DNA of 64,000 nucleotides from NCBI RefSeq assembly GCF_002283365.1, contig NZ_MQWD01000001.1, positions 2,823,749 to 2,887,748 on the forward strand, written 5' to 3'. Source of the DNA: Rubrivirga marina. Lineage in GTDB: Bacteria > Bacteroidota > Rhodothermia > Rhodothermales > Rubricoccaceae. Below are positions 49,460-60,200 of the stretch, piece by piece; position 1 is the first letter of the stretch; every line of letters starts with the position of its first letter. The notes beneath the pieces were generated by a model that worked only from the letters and a program-made list of their open reading frames with translations, had not been told where the DNA came from and searched no databases. A program made the translations under genes and the position numbers.

Positions 49460-50470
49460 ATGCGACTCCTTGCCCTCCTCCCGCTCCTCGTGCTCGCCGG
49501 CTGCGCCGGGTGCGAGGAGGCCGACCCCTCCGGCCTCGCGGGCGCCGTCACCGTCGACGGCTCCTCGACCGTCTTCCCCCTCGCCGAGGCCGTGGCCGAG
49601 GAGTTCATGCGCGACCACTCGGGCGTGCGGATCACCGTCGGCGCGAGCGGGACGGGCGGCGGGTTCGACAAGTTCGCGCGCGGCGAGACCGACGCCTCGA
49701 ACGCGAGCCGCGTGGTCAAGGCCGAGGAGCTCGAGCGGCTCCGCGCCTCGGGCGTGCGGTTCATCGAGATTCCCGTGGCGTACGACGGGATCGCCGTCGT
49801 GACGCACCCCGCGAGCGACTGGGTCGAGTGCCTGACGACCGACGAGCTCCGGAGGATCTGGGAGCCCGAGTCGGCAGTCGAGACCTGGGCCGACGTCCGG
49901 GCCGGCTTCCCGGCCGTGCCCATCGCGCTCTACGGGCCGGGCACCGACTCGGGCACCTACGACTACTTCACCGAGGCGATCACCGGCGAGGAGGGCGCGA
50001 GCCGGACCGACTACACGGCGTCGGAGGCCGACAACGTCCTCGTCCAAGGCGTCTCCGGCGAGGAGGGCTCGCTCGCCTTCTTCGGGCTCGCCTACGTGGC
50101 CGAGAACCCGGACCGGCTGAAGGTGCTCGGCGTCGACAGCGGCGACGGGTGCGTGGTGCCGACGCCCCAGACCGTCCAGTCCGGGGAGTACGCGCCGCTC
50201 GCGCGCGTCGAGTTCGTCTACGTGAACGCCGCCGAGGCCGACCGCAACGAGGCGCTCGACGCCTACGTTCGGTTCTTCCTCCGGATGGCGGGGCCGCTCG
50301 CGACCGAGGTCGGGGCCGTGCCCCTCAGCGACGAGGCCTACCGCCTCGCCACCGAGCGCTACCACTCCCGTGCCACGGGCAGCCTCTTCGCCGGCCGCGT
50401 CGGCACCCGCGTGGTCGACGTGCTGACGACCGCCACCGAGTCCGCCGCCCTCCGGGCGGCCACCCGATGA
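49460..50470 (+). CDS. pstS: Phosphate ABC transporter substrate-binding lipoprotein
   Basis: A 336-aa lipoprotein (MRLLALLPLLVLAGC, lipobox LAGC) that binds phosphate in the periplasm. GAVTVDGSSTVFPLAEAVAE, the GASGTGGGFDKFARGETDAS segment and YGPGTDSGTYDYF are the three phosphate-contacting strings of PstS. ATG 49460 follows GAGGGG at proper spacing. It is the first gene of pstSCAB and overlaps pstC by 4 bp. No phoU or phoR/phoB follows, so regulation is from elsewhere. Confidence 0.95.
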   Translation: MRLLALLPLLVLAGCAGCEEADPSGLAGAVTVDGSSTVFPLAEAVAEEFMRDHSGVRITVGASGTGGGFDKFARGETDASNASRVVKAEELERLRASGVRFIEIPVAYDGIAVVTHPASDWVECLTTDELRRIWEPESAVETWADVRAGFPAVPIALYGPGTDSGTYDYFTEAITGEEGASRTDYTASEADNVLVQGVSGEEGSLAFFGLAYVAENPDRLKVLGVDSGDGCVVPTPQTVQSGEYAPLARVEFVYVNAAEADRNEALDAYVRFFLRMAGPLATEVGAVPLSDEAYRLATERYHSRATGSLFAGRVGTRVVDVLTTATESAALRAATR

Positions 50471-51414
50471 CCGACCTCGCTCTGGGGCACGGCGCCGAGG
50501 CCGTCCCGTCCGCTGCGCCCACCTTTGAGGGGAACGTCTCGCGGAGCGCCACGGAGCGGACCGTTGGCGCCCTCCTCTCGGCCTGCGCGCTCGTCACCGT
50601 CGCGACGACGCTCGGCATCGTGGCCGTGCTCGTCTGGGAGACCGTCGCGTTCTTCGGCCAGGTCTCGCCCGTCGAGTTCTTTACGGCGACGGAGTGGACC
50701 CCGCTCTTCGTCGACGGCCAGTTCGGCGTGTGGCCGCTCGTGACGGGGACGCTGCTGATCACCGTCATCGCGGCCGTCGTGGCGCTCCCGCTCGGGTTGC
50801 TCGCGGCCGTCTATGTGAGCCAGTTCGCGCGGGCCGGCGTCCGGCGCGTGGTGAAGCCCGCGCTCGAGCTCCTGGCCGGCATCCCGACGGTCGTCTACGG
50901 CTACTTCGCGTTGACGTTTGTGACGCCGCTCCTCCAGGCGGTCGTCCCCGGGCTGGGCGTGTACAACGCGCTCTCGGCCGGGCTGGTCGTCGGGATCATG
51001 ATCCTGCCGCTCGTGGCGTCGTTGTCGGAGGATGCGCTCCGGGCCGTCCCGCGGCGGCTCTCGGAGGGCGCGTACGCGCTGGGGGCGACCGAGGGCGAGG
51101 TCGTCTGGCAGGTCACGATCCCGGCGGCCCTTAGCGGCATCGTGGCCTCGTTCATCCTGGCCCTCGGTCGGGCCGTCGGCGAGACGATGATCGTGGTGCT
51201 CGCCGCTGGGGCGACGCCCGCGCTCACGCTCGACCCCCGCGAGAGCGTCCTCACGATGACGTCGTTCATCGTCAACGCCACGCTCGGCGACGCGGCGCAG
51301 GGCTCGGCCGTCTTCCAGAGCCTGTTCGCCGTCGGCCTCCTCCTGTTCCTGATCACGCTCGCGATGAACGTCGGCGCCCAGCGGGTCGTCCGGCGGTTCG
51401 CCGAAAAGGCGTAG
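50467..51414 (+). CDS. pstC: Phosphate ABC transporter permease PstC
   Basis: A 315-aa inner-membrane permease with six main helices. The cytoplasmic coupling (EAA) loop reads SEGAYALGATEGEVVWQVTI, and a typical KPALELLAGIPTVVYGYFAL precedes it. The periplasmic region between the first helices (PVEFFTATEWTPLFVDGQF) is shared with other PstC. Start ATG 50467 overlaps the pstS stop. It pairs with PstA. Confidence 0.95.
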   Translation: MTDLALGHGAEAVPSAAPTFEGNVSRSATERTVGALLSACALVTVATTLGIVAVLVWETVAFFGQVSPVEFFTATEWTPLFVDGQFGVWPLVTGTLLITVIAAVVALPLGLLAAVYVSQFARAGVRRVVKPALELLAGIPTVVYGYFALTFVTPLLQAVVPGLGVYNALSAGLVVGIMILPLVASLSEDALRAVPRRLSEGAYALGATEGEVVWQVTIPAALSGIVASFILALGRAVGETMIVVLAAGATPALTLDPRESVLTMTSFIVNATLGDAAQGSAVFQSLFAVGLLLFLITLAMNVGAQRVVRRFAEKA

Positions 51415-51416
51415 CC

Positions 51417-52301
51417 ATGTCCGCATTCGACCTCACCGTTCCGTCCCCCGCGCTCGCCCGTCGTCGTCGGCGGGGGGGCGTGCTGCGCGGGCTGTCGCTG
51501 GCGGCCGTCGTCGTCGGCCTCGGGACGCTCGTCGCGCTCCTCGGGCAGGTCCTCGTCGAGGGAATCCCGTGGCTGAGCGCCGACCTGCTGTTCGAGTACC
51601 CGTCGCGGATCGCCGAGCGGGCCGGGCTGAAGGCGGCCCTGGCCGGGACGTTCTGGCTCATGCTGGTGACCGCGGCCGTCGCGGTGCCGATCGGCGTCGG
51701 AGCGGCGGTCTACCTCGAGGAGTACGCCCGGCCCGGACGCTTTCTGGACCTCGTGACGATCAACATCGCGAATCTCGCGGGCGTGCCGAGCGTGATCTAC
51801 GGGGTCCTCGGGCTGGCCGTGTTCGTTCGCGTGCTGGGCTTCGGCGCGAGCTTCGTCGCGGGCGGGATCACGCTCGCGCTCCTCGTCCTGCCCGTCATCG
51901 TGATCGCGACGCAGGAGGCGCTCCGGGCCATCCCGAAGGGCGTCCGCGAGAGCGCCTACGCGCTCGGGGCGACGCGCTGGCAGGTCGTCCGCGCCCACCT
52001 GCTCCCGCTCGCGGCGCCCGGCGCGCTGACCGGCATCATCCTCGCGCTCAGCCGGGCCATCGGCGAGACGGCCCCGATCCTCGTCGTCGGCGCGGCGACG
52101 TTCCTGGCGTTCCTGCCCGCGACGCCGCTCGACGCCTTCTCGGCGCTCCCGGTCCAGATCTACAACTGGGCGTCGCGGCCGCAGGACGAGTTCCGCGGGC
52201 TGGCCGCGGCCGGGATCCTCGTGCTCCTCGCCGTCCTCCTCGTGCTCAACGGCCTCGCCATCTGGCTCCGCGACCGCGCGGAGAGCCGGACGGCCCGCTA
52301 A
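51417..52301 (+). CDS. pstA: Phosphate ABC transporter permease PstA
   Basis: A 294-aa inner-membrane permease. The EAA loop [20 protein letters not shown] and [20 protein letters not shown] are typical of PstA. An arginine-rich N-terminal tail ([14 protein letters not shown]) is cytosolic. It begins 2 bp after pstC ends, so it is part of the same transcript. It forms the channel with PstC and couples to PstB. Confidence 0.95.
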   Translation: MSAFDLTVPSPALARRRRRGGVLRGLSLAAVVVGLGTLVALLGQVLVEGIPWLSADLLFEYPSRIAERAGLKAALAGTFWLMLVTAAVAVPIGVGAAVYLEEYARPGRFLDLVTINIANLAGVPSVIYGVLGLAVFVRVLGFGASFVAGGITLALLVLPVIVIATQEALRAIPKGVRESAYALGATRWQVVRAHLLPLAAPGALTGIILALSRAIGETAPILVVGAATFLAFLPATPLDAFSALPVQIYNWASRPQDEFRGLAAAGILVLLAVLLVLNGLAIWLRDRAESRTAR

Positions 52302-52311
52302 CCCTCTCCCC

Positions 52312-53118
52312 ATGACCACGACCCTCCCTCGTCCCCGCCCCGTCCGCGCCCCGTCCGAGGTGGCCTACGAGCCCCCGATCAAGCTGGAGGTCCGCGACCT
52401 CTCGGTCTGGTACGGGTCGACCCAGGCGCTCCACGGCGTCTCGCTCGACGTCCCCGAGCGGTCGGTCCTCGCCCTCATCGGCGCGTCGGGCTCGGGCAAG
52501 AGCACGCTGCTCCGGGCGATGAACCGGATCCACGAGCTCACGCCCGGCACGCGGACCGAGGGCGACGTCCGCCTCGACGGGCAGTCGGTCTACGGCGCGG
52601 CCGACCCGGTCCTCGTCCGGCGGCACATCGGGATGGTGTTCCAGGCGCCGAACCCGTTCCCCAAGACGATCTACGAGAACGTGGCGTGGGGCGCCCGCAT
52701 CAACGGCCTCGACGGCGACATGGACGACCGGGTCGAGGAGGCGCTCGAGCAGGCGGCCCTCTTTTCCGAGGTCAAGGACCGGCTCCACACGTCGGCGTAC
52801 GGGCTCTCGGGCGGGCAACAGCAGCGGCTCTGCATCGCGCGGGCCCTCGCCGTCGAGCCGGCCCTGCTCCTGATGGACGAGCCGACGAGCGCGCTCGACC
52901 CCCGCGCGTCGGCGCTCATCGAGGAGACCGTCCGGACCCTCGCCGATCGGTACACGGTCGTGATCGTGACGCACAACATGCAGCAGGCCCGCCGGGTCTC
53001 GGACCGGACTGCGTTCATGGACGCTGGCCGCCTCGTCGAGGTCGGCGAGACGCCGCAGGTGTTCGAGGCCCCGCGAGAGGAGCGGACGCGGGCCTATGTC
53101 TCCGGCCAGTTCGGCTGA
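52312..53118 (+). CDS. pstB: Phosphate ABC transporter ATPase PstB
   Basis: A 268-aa ATPase. Walker [11 protein letters not shown]-loop [18 protein letters not shown], signature [17 protein letters not shown], Walker [17 protein letters not shown] and the switch histidine in [12 protein letters not shown] are all intact. [11 protein letters not shown] is characteristic of PstB. The first 20 residues are an extra Pro/Arg-rich tail. Last gene of the pst operon, followed by a hairpin. Confidence 0.96.
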   Translation: MTTTLPRPRPVRAPSEVAYEPPIKLEVRDLSVWYGSTQALHGVSLDVPERSVLALIGASGSGKSTLLRAMNRIHELTPGTRTEGDVRLDGQSVYGAADPVLVRRHIGMVFQAPNPFPKTIYENVAWGARINGLDGDMDDRVEEALEQAALFSEVKDRLHTSAYGLSGGQQQRLCIARALAVEPALLLMDEPTSALDPRASALIEETVRTLADRYTVVIVTHNMQQARRVSDRTAFMDAGRLVEVGETPQVFEAPREERTRAYVSGQFG

Positions 53119-53119
53119 C

Positions 53120-53141
53120 GCCGCCCCCGCCGCGGGGCGGC
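53120..53141 (+). terminator. Hairpin after pstB
   Basis: GCCGCCCC (53120-53127) pairs with GGGGCGGC (53134-53141) around a 6-nt loop, directly after the pstB stop. No T-tract. Confidence 0.55.
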
Positions 53142-53156
53142 GGCGGCCGGGGCCAC

Positions 53157-53171
53157 CGTGCATCGTGCAAC
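53157..53171. promoter_or_regulatory. Partial match to the GTTGC-N5-GCAAC palindrome upstream of the NSS gene
   Basis: CGTGC-ATCGT-GCAAC keeps one full arm (GCAAC) and three bases of the other. It lies about 90 bp upstream of the TGGCACG element at 53254, the same arrangement as at 41.1 and 61.2 kb. Confidence 0.35.
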
Positions 53172-53253
53172 GCAGACGCGTATGGCCGTGCGGTCCGCAC
53201 GACGGGGCGACGGCGGGAGGCCCCTGGGACGGGGCGTGAGAGTGGGGGGAACG

Positions 53254-53268
53254 TGGCACGGAGTTTCG
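53254..53268 (+). promoter_or_regulatory. Sigma-54-like element upstream of the NSS symporter gene
   Basis: TGGCACG (53254-53260), GAGT, TTCG keeps the full -24 heptamer, but the -12 is TTCG rather than TTGC. The NSS ATG is 71 bp downstream. Confidence 0.4.
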
Positions 53269-53338
53269 TAGCGGCGGCCAAGGCCCTGCTGGGCCCTCAC
53301 TCCACCCCCGACGGCGCGCCCGTCCTCCGCATACCCGC

Positions 53339-54994
53339 ATGGCAGACGCCTCGCAGACCCGAGACGCTTGGGGAAGCCGCATTGGCCTGATCCTGGCGAT
53401 GGCCGGCAACGCCGTCGGCCTCGGCAACTTCCTCCGGTTCCCCGTGCAGGCGGCCGAGAACGGCGGCGGCTCGTTCATGGTGCCGTACTTCATCGCCCTC
53501 CTGCTGCTCGGCATCCCGCTGATGTGGGTCGAGTGGGGGATCGGGCGTCACGGCGGACGCTACGGGAAGGGCCACGTGCCCGGGATGCTGGCGGCCCTCT
53601 GGCGGCACCCCGCCGCGAAGTACCTCGGCGTGATGGGCATGGCCATCCCCATCATCGTCCTCATCTACTACACGTACATCGAGTCGTGGTCGCTGGCGTA
53701 CGCGGTGTTCTCGATCTCGGGGACCTTCCAGGACCGCTCGCCCGACGAGATGGCGTCGTTCCTCGCCGACTACCAGTCGGGGGGGGCGTTGGCGATCGGG
53801 TTCTTCGTCGTGACGCTGGCGATCAACGTCTGGGTCATCTCGAAGGGCATCGAGCACGGGATCGAGCGGCTGGCGAAGATCGGGATGCCGGTCCTGTTCC
53901 TGTTCGCGGTCGTCCTCGCGGGCGTGGTCCTGTTCGCGCTCACGGCGCAGCCCGGCGCGGGCGGCGCGACGGCGGCCGACGGCCTCGAGTTCATCTACAG
54001 CCCGGACTTCTCGCTCCTCGGGAGCCCGAGCGTCTGGCTGGCGGCCGCGGGCCAGATCTTCTTTACGCTCTCGGTCGGGATGGGCACGCTCTCGGCCTAC
54101 GCGAGCTACCTCAAGAAGGACGACGACCTCCTCCTCTCGGGCCTCGCCACGAGCGCGACGAACGAGACGGCCGAGGTCGTCCTCGGCGGGACGATCGCGA
54201 TCCCGGCCGCGGTCGCCTTCTTCGGCGTCACCGGGGCGGTCGCGATCGCGGGCGAGGGCGCCTTCAACCTCGGCTTCGTGACGATGCCGATCGTGTTCCA
54301 AAGCCTCCCGCTCGGGGCGTTCCTCGGCTTCATGTGGTTCGGGCTCCTCTTCTTCGCCGGCATCACGTCGTCGGTCGCCATGGCGACGCCGCTGATCGCC
54401 TTCTTCCGCGAGGAGTTCGGGGCGCGCCGCGAGCCGGTCGCCTGGGCGCTCGGCGGCCTCGTCCTCGCCGCCGGCCTCCTCCACGTGGCGCTCCTCGATC
54501 GCGGGTTCCTCGACGAGTGGGACTACTGGGCGGGGACGTTCGGGCTGGCGCTCTTCGCCCTCGTCGAGGTGGTCCTCTTCATGTGGGTGTTCAAGCCCGA
54601 GAACGCGTGGCGCGAGCTCCACGAGGGCGCCGACATCCGCCTCCCGCGCGTGTTCAAACTCGTGCTGACGTACGTGACGCCGGCCTACCTCGGCCTCCTG
54701 TTCCTGTGGTGGGCCGTCGCCGACGCCGTGCCGATCCTGGCCATGGAGCAGACCCCGAACGGCACGCCGTACGCGCCCGAGGACGTGCCGGTCGTGCTCC
54801 TCTCGCGCGGCGTGATGGTGCTGCTCTTGGTCGTCGGCGCCGTCCTCGTCCGCGTCGCGTGGAAGCGGAACGGCTACGACGACCGCGCCGGCCTCCCACT
54901 CGTCGACGACCCGGCCCTCTCGCGGCAGGCCCGCGAGGCCGCCGAGGTGGGCGCCCCCGCTGTCCCCCCTGCCCCTGCCCTCGAGGTCTCCTGA
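53339..54994 (+). CDS. Neurotransmitter:sodium symporter family (NSS) transporter
   Basis: A 551-aa inner-membrane Na+-dependent symporter for an amino acid or similar solute. Helix 1 has the Na+ and substrate motif GNAVGLGNFLRFPVQAAENG, and helix 6 has FFTLSVGMGTLSAYASYLKK; about 12 helices are visible. The substrate cannot be read by eye. Start ATG 53339 fits the family (RDAWGSRIGLILAMAG). Its stop overlaps the start of a 61-aa membrane protein (TGATG), so the two are made together. Confidence 0.92.
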   Translation: MADASQTRDAWGSRIGLILAMAGNAVGLGNFLRFPVQAAENGGGSFMVPYFIALLLLGIPLMWVEWGIGRHGGRYGKGHVPGMLAALWRHPAAKYLGVMGMAIPIIVLIYYTYIESWSLAYAVFSISGTFQDRSPDEMASFLADYQSGGALAIGFFVVTLAINVWVISKGIEHGIERLAKIGMPVLFLFAVVLAGVVLFALTAQPGAGGATAADGLEFIYSPDFSLLGSPSVWLAAAGQIFFTLSVGMGTLSAYASYLKKDDDLLLSGLATSATNETAEVVLGGTIAIPAAVAFFGVTGAVAIAGEGAFNLGFVTMPIVFQSLPLGAFLGFMWFGLLFFAGITSSVAMATPLIAFFREEFGARREPVAWALGGLVLAAGLLHVALLDRGFLDEWDYWAGTFGLALFALVEVVLFMWVFKPENAWRELHEGADIRLPRVFKLVLTYVTPAYLGLLFLWWAVADAVPILAMEQTPNGTPYAPEDVPVVLLSRGVMVLLLVVGAVLVRVAWKRNGYDDRAGLPLVDDPALSRQAREAAEVGAPAVPPAPALEVS

Positions 54995-55179
54995 TGCCCG
55001 CTCTCTTGCTGCTCCTCCTCCAGGACGCCGACCTCGCGTCGCGCGTCGTCGCCGACGGCCAGATGGACCCCGCAGCGCTGGCCTTCCTCGCCGTCAGCTG
55101 GGCCTGCGTCCTCGGGCTCACCGGTTGGGCCTTCGCGCGGATCCTCCGCAAGCCGACGCCCTCCGCACCCGAGCTGTAG
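54994..55179 (+). CDS. Tiny membrane subunit of the NSS symporter (MetS-like)
   Basis: A 61-aa protein with one clear membrane helix (ALAFLAVSWACVLGLTGWAF) and a short basic C-terminus (ARILRKPTPSAPEL). It starts within the stop codon of the symporter gene. In Corynebacterium glutamicum the NSS methionine transporter MetP needs a similarly small partner, MetS, encoded next to it. By size, topology and coupling this is the likely equivalent. Sequence alone is too short for a family call. Confidence 0.7.
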   Translation: MPALLLLLLQDADLASRVVADGQMDPAALAFLAVSWACVLGLTGWAFARILRKPTPSAPEL

Positions 55180-55223
55180 CCCCACCTCGGCGTCGAGGCC
55201 GGCCCGATCCCCTACGACGTCCG

Positions 55224-55240
55224 CTCTCCCTCCGGGAGAG
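55224..55240. terminator. Hairpin between convergent operons
   Basis: CTCTCCC-TCC-GGGAGAG lies 45 bp after the tiny NSS subunit gene and 211 bp before the SLC13 stop. The gap 55180-55450 has no gene. Confidence 0.5.
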
Positions 55241-55450
55241 AGACAGGGCACGGGTCGCCGCCCGTCGGATCAGGGAGTCGATTCCAGCGCCGAGGCCGGC
55301 CGGCCCCCATCCCTGGCCGCGTCGACGCTCCTCGGCAACTCCCTCCGCTCCGGGCCTGCCTCGGCGTCGTCGAGGCGGGGGGGGCTGCGGTTGCAGCATC
55401 GGAGTCCGCGTGGCCCGTCGTCCGGGGTCCGTCGTTCCCCGCCCGCCGCC

Positions 55451-57217
55451 CTAGAACCAGACCACCCAGATCATCAGCAGCGACACCGCCCCGACGATGA
55501 GGTTCGCCGCGGCCCCGCTGACCAGAAAGTCCGAGACGCGGTACCGCCCGGCCGACATCACCATCATGTTCGTCTGGTAGCCGATGGGCGTGAGGAAGCT
55601 GCACGACGCGGCCACGGCGATGGCCAGCGCGAAGGCCTCCGGCGGCGCGCCGACCGCCCGGGCCGATTCGAGCCCGACCCCCACCATGAGAGCCGCCGCG
55701 GCGTTGTTCGTGATGAGCTCCGTGAGCAGGCTCGTCGCGACGAAGGCGGCCACGACGACGCCCATCGCCCCGAACGGCCCGGCCGCGCCCCCGACGGCGA
55801 CGGCGACCGCTTCGGCGAGCCCCGTCTGCTCGATGGCCCGCCCCAGGCCGAACGCCGAGGCGATCACGAGGAGGACGGGGAGGTCGACCGACCGCCGGGC
55901 CTCGGCGCCGCTGAGGCACCCCGAGGCGACCATCGCCAGGGCCCCGACGAACGCCGTCGTCGCGATCGGCACGTCGAACACGGCGGACACCCCGATGACG
56001 CCCGCGAGGATCGCCAGCGACGTGGCCCTCCGCGCTGGCGGAGCCGGCGCCCGCCCCGGCCGCACGCGGGCGACGACGACGAACGTGTCGCGGTCGCGGC
56101 CCCACCGCTGGGCGAACCCGGTTGGGGCCTCGACGAGGAGCAGGTCACCGGCCTCGAGGGCGGCCCGCCCCAGGCCGCCCGTCAGCGCCCGGTCCCGCCG
56201 CCGGACGCCCACCACGACCCCGCCGTACCGCTCGCGGAACGCGACCTCACGGAGCGTCCGGCCCACCAACTCGGAGCCGACGGCGACGACGGCCTCGAAC
56301 AGGGGGAGCCCGTCGCCCAGGCCGCGGACCGGCCGCCCGAGCCCGGGCCGTCCGAGGAGACCGTCGAGGGCGTCGAGCGCTCCGACGAACAGGAGTCGGT
56401 CGCCGGCTCGCAGGACGGTCGCGGGCGTCGCCGGGGTCGCCTCGCTGTCCCGTGGCTCGATGTGGGCGAGGTACGCCCCGTCCAGGTCTCGCAGGCCGGC
56501 CTCCTCCACGGATCGGCCCACGAGCGGCGAGCCCTCGGCGACGCGCACCTCGAACAGGCACTCGGCAGGGACCGGTCCGGCCTCGACCGCGTCGAGCCCA
56601 CGGTCGGGCAAGAGCCGGTGACCGACGAGCCCGAACCAGGCGACGAGCGCCAGCGCGGCCGGGAGCGCGATCGGCGTGAGGTCGAACAGCCCCATCTCGG
56701 GGCCCCCTGCCTCCACGACGAGCCCGGCCACCACGAGGTTCGTGCTCGTCCCGATGAGCGTCGTCGTGCCGCCGACGATGGCCGCGTACGACAGGGGGAT
56801 CATGAGCTTCGACGGGGCCACGCCGGCCCGCGCGCACCACGCCTGGACGCGCGGCATGAGCATGGCCACGAGCGGCGTGTTGTTCAGGAAGGCCGAGAGT
56901 GTGGCCGTCGTCAGCATGAGCCGCGCCGTCGCCCGGCCCACGCCCTCCCCGTTCCGGAACAAGAGCCGGTCGGCGAACGCGAGCGCGCCCGTCGCCTGGA
57001 CGCCGGCCGCGACCACGAACAGCGCGCCGACGGCGATGACGGCCGGGTTCGCGAAGCCCGCGAAGGCGTCCTCGGGCGTGAGCACGCCGGCCACGAGGAG
57101 CGGAGCGAGGCTGGCGAGCAGGAGGAGGTCCGGCCGCGCCACGCCCCGCACGAGCGCGACGAGCAGCGCGGCGACGACGGCGAGCGTGAGCCACGCCTCC
57201 CAGGAGAGCCCGGCCAC
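55451..57217 (-). CDS. SLC13/DASS-type permease with central TrkA-C domains
   Basis: A 588-aa inner-membrane carrier for dicarboxylate, sulfate or a similar anion with Na+. The substrate hairpins are FLNNTPLVAMLMP and LTELITNNAAAALMVGVG, the family's S/T-N-N/T motifs. Between the two membrane halves lie two RCK-C (TrkA-C) domains (about 200-370; CLFEVRVAEGSPLVGRSVEE, VVAVGSELVGRTLREVAF), which may bind nucleotide. GTG 57217 is chosen because it precedes the first helix (LSWEAWLTLAVVAALLVAL); a long ATG extension to 57331 would lie inside the RND gene. It begins 5 bp beyond the RND stop, as the last gene of that operon. Confidence 0.88.
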   Translation of the reverse strand: MAGLSWEAWLTLAVVAALLVALVRGVARPDLLLLASLAPLLVAGVLTPEDAFAGFANPAVIAVGALFVVAAGVQATGALAFADRLLFRNGEGVGRATARLMLTTATLSAFLNNTPLVAMLMPRVQAWCARAGVAPSKLMIPLSYAAIVGGTTTLIGTSTNLVVAGLVVEAGGPEMGLFDLTPIALPAALALVAWFGLVGHRLLPDRGLDAVEAGPVPAECLFEVRVAEGSPLVGRSVEEAGLRDLDGAYLAHIEPRDSEATPATPATVLRAGDRLLFVGALDALDGLLGRPGLGRPVRGLGDGLPLFEAVVAVGSELVGRTLREVAFRERYGGVVVGVRRRDRALTGGLGRAALEAGDLLLVEAPTGFAQRWGRDRDTFVVVARVRPGRAPAPPARRATSLAILAGVIGVSAVFDVPIATTAFVGALAMVASGCLSGAEARRSVDLPVLLVIASAFGLGRAIEQTGLAEAVAVAVGGAAGPFGAMGVVVAAFVATSLLTELITNNAAAALMVGVGLESARAVGAPPEAFALAIAVAASCSFLTPIGYQTNMMVMSAGRYRVSDFLVSGAAANLIVGAVSLLMIWVVWF

Positions 57218-57221
57218 CAGG

Positions 57222-60200
57222 CTACAGGAGGGCCGGGGCGTCCGCCCCGGCGCCCCGTGCGACCCCATCTCCCTCGGCGACGGGCGCGGCCTCGGACTCC
57301 GGCTCGACGGGAGACTCGGGAGAGGCCCCACGGCGCCCCAAAACGCGCCCGGCGCGCGCGCGCCAGCCGTCGAGGATTTCGTAGACCGTCGGGATGACGA
57401 GGAGCGTGAGGAGCGTCGACGTGATCACACCGCCGATGACGGCGGCCCCGAGCGGGCGCCGGAACAGGGCGCCCTCGCCGTGCCCGATCGCGATCGGCAC
57501 CATGCCCGCCACGAGCGCGACGGTCGTCATGAGGATCGGCCGGAGGCGCACGGCGCCCGCCTCGATGAGCGCCTCGCGCGTGGGCATCCCACGCGCCTTC
57601 GCGTCCTTGGCGAAGTCGATGAGCAGGATCGCGTTCTTGGCCACGATGCCCGCCAGCAGGATCACCCCGATCATCGACATGATGTTGATCGTGCTCCCGG
57701 CCACCCACAGGCCGCCCATGACGCCGACGAGGGAGAGCGGGAGCGACGCCAGGATGGCGAGCGGGTCGAGAAACGACCCGAACTGGAGCACCAGGATGAG
57801 GTACATCAAGAGGATCCCCGACCCGAGCGCCGTCAGGAGCGTCCCGAACACCTCGGCCTGGTCCTCGGCCTCGCCGCCGGTCGAGAGCGTGACGCCGTCG
57901 GGGAGCGGGCGGGCCTCGGTCTGGCGGGCGATCTCGGCGAGCACGCCGTTGAGGCTCGCGCCCGGCGCCACGTTCGCCTCGACGGTCACGACAGCCTCCC
58001 CGGCGAGGTGCTCGACGAGCGCTGGACCCAGTCCGTCGCGGACCGTCGCGACCTCGTCGAGGGTGATCGCCCGCGCGCCGTCGGGGCCGGCGACGCGGAC
58101 CGGGAGCGCGGCGAGGTCCCCGGACTCGGCCCGGTAAGCCTCGGCGTAGCGGACGACCACGTCGCGCGTCTCTCCGTCAGGGTCCACCCAGTCCCCGGCG
58201 TCGACGCCGGCGAACGCCGGGCGGAGTGAGGCGGCGAGCGTGGCCACGTCGACGCCCCGCTCGAGGGCCGCGTCGCGGTCGATCTGGACGTCGACTTCGG
58301 GGCGGCGCCCGCGCGTCGAGAGGCCGACGTCGGTCGTGCCCGGCGTCGCTTTGACCGTCGCCAGGAGCCCCTCGGCGGCCTCGGCGAGCACGCCCGCGTC
58401 GGCGCCCGAGAGGCGGAGTTGGATCTGCTTCGCGGCATCGAAGCCGGTCGCGAGCGAGACCTCGACGCCCGGGACCTCGGCCACGACGCGCTGGCGGAGC
58501 GCGTCGGCGACGTCCGTCTGGCCCCGCTCGCGGTCCGCGATCGGCACGAGGCGGACGTAGACGGTCCCCTCGTCGACGGCCCCGCTCTCGGCCGAGACCG
58601 TCGCGTAGGTGTAGGCCACCTCGGGGAGCGTGTGGGCGATGGCGTCGATCTGCCCCAGACGCGCGCGCGTCGTGGCGAGCGACGTCCCGGGCGGGAGCGT
58701 GACCGCGATGCGCGCCTCCGAGTTGTCGTCCTCGGGGAAGAACCCACCGCCGACGAGCCCGAGCGCCGGGAGCGCGAAGGCGGCCACGAACGAGGCCCCC
58801 GTGATCGCCAGGACGCTCTTCGGGTGGTCGAGCGCCCACGCCACGACGTGCCGGTACCCCTCGGCCTGCCGGTCGAACCACGCGTTGAAGGCGTCGAGAC
58901 GGCGCGTGACCCAGCCCCGCTCGTGGGCCGGCCGGTGGGGGTCGGGCCAGTAGGCCGAGAGCATGGGGTCGAGCGAGAAGCTGACGAACAGGCTCACGAG
59001 GACGGAGCAGGCGATCGTCAGCGCGAACGGCTGGAACCACTGGCCCGCGAGCCCGCCGATGAACGCGATGGGCACGAACACGGCCACGATCGCGAACGTC
59101 GTCGCGGCGACGGCCATCCCGATCTCGGCCGTCCCCTCGCGCGCCGCCTGGAGGTGGCTCTTGCCCATCTCGACGTGCCGGACGATGTTCTCCCGGACCA
59201 CGATGGCGTCGTCGACGATGATGCCGATGGCGAGCGTGAGCCCGAGCAGCGACATCGTGTTGAGCGTGAACCCGGCGGCGTAAACGGCGGTGAACGAGGC
59301 GAGCATCGAGACCGGGAGCGCGAGACCGGTGATGACCGTCGACCGCCACGAGTTGAGGAAGACGAACACGACGAGGACCGTCAGCGCGAGCCCCTCCAGG
59401 AGCGTCTCGACCACGTTCCGCACCGAGTCCGAGACGCGCTCGCCGGCGTTCTGGACAACGGCCACCTCGGTCCCCGCCGGGAGCTGCGGGCGGACGGCCT
59501 CGACGGCCGCCAGCACGTCGGCCGCGACCGTCGTGGTGCTCGCGTCGGACGCCTTGATCACGTCGACGCCCACGGCCGGCTGGCCGTCGTAGAGCGCCAG
59601 CGAGCGGGCCTCCTCGGCGCCGTCCGAGACGGCCGCCACCTGGCCCAGCACGACCGTCCGTCCGTCGGCTCCGGCGCCGATGGGGAGCCGCGCGAAGTCC
59701 TGCGGGTCCCGCAGGCGGCCCTCCAGACGGATCGCCTGTTCACCCCCGCCCGTCTGGAGCCGGCCCACAGGCGCGGCCAGGTTCTGCGATCGGAGCGCCC
59801 CGACGACCTGCCCCGCCGAGACGCCGAGGCCGGCGAGCGCGTTGGGGTCGAGCGCGACCGTCAGCTCGCGGTCCTGCGCCCCGGCCACGTCGACGCGCGC
59901 CACGCCGGGCACGCCTCGGACGGCCCGGGCGAGGTCGCGGTCGGCCAGCCGCGTCAGCTCGGTGGACGAGAGGGCCGGGTTGGTGAGGGCGACCGACACG
60001 ATGGGGAAGTCATTCGGCGAGAACCGCCGGACGACCGGCTCCTCCATCTCGGCCGGGAGGTCGGCGCGGATGGCCGAGAGGGCGTCGCGGATCTCGGTCG
60101 ACGCCTCCTGCCGGTCGGTCCCGAAGCTGAACTCGACCGAGAGCTGGGCATAGCTGTCGAACGCCGTCCCCTGGATCCGCTCGACGCCGGAGATCCCGCG

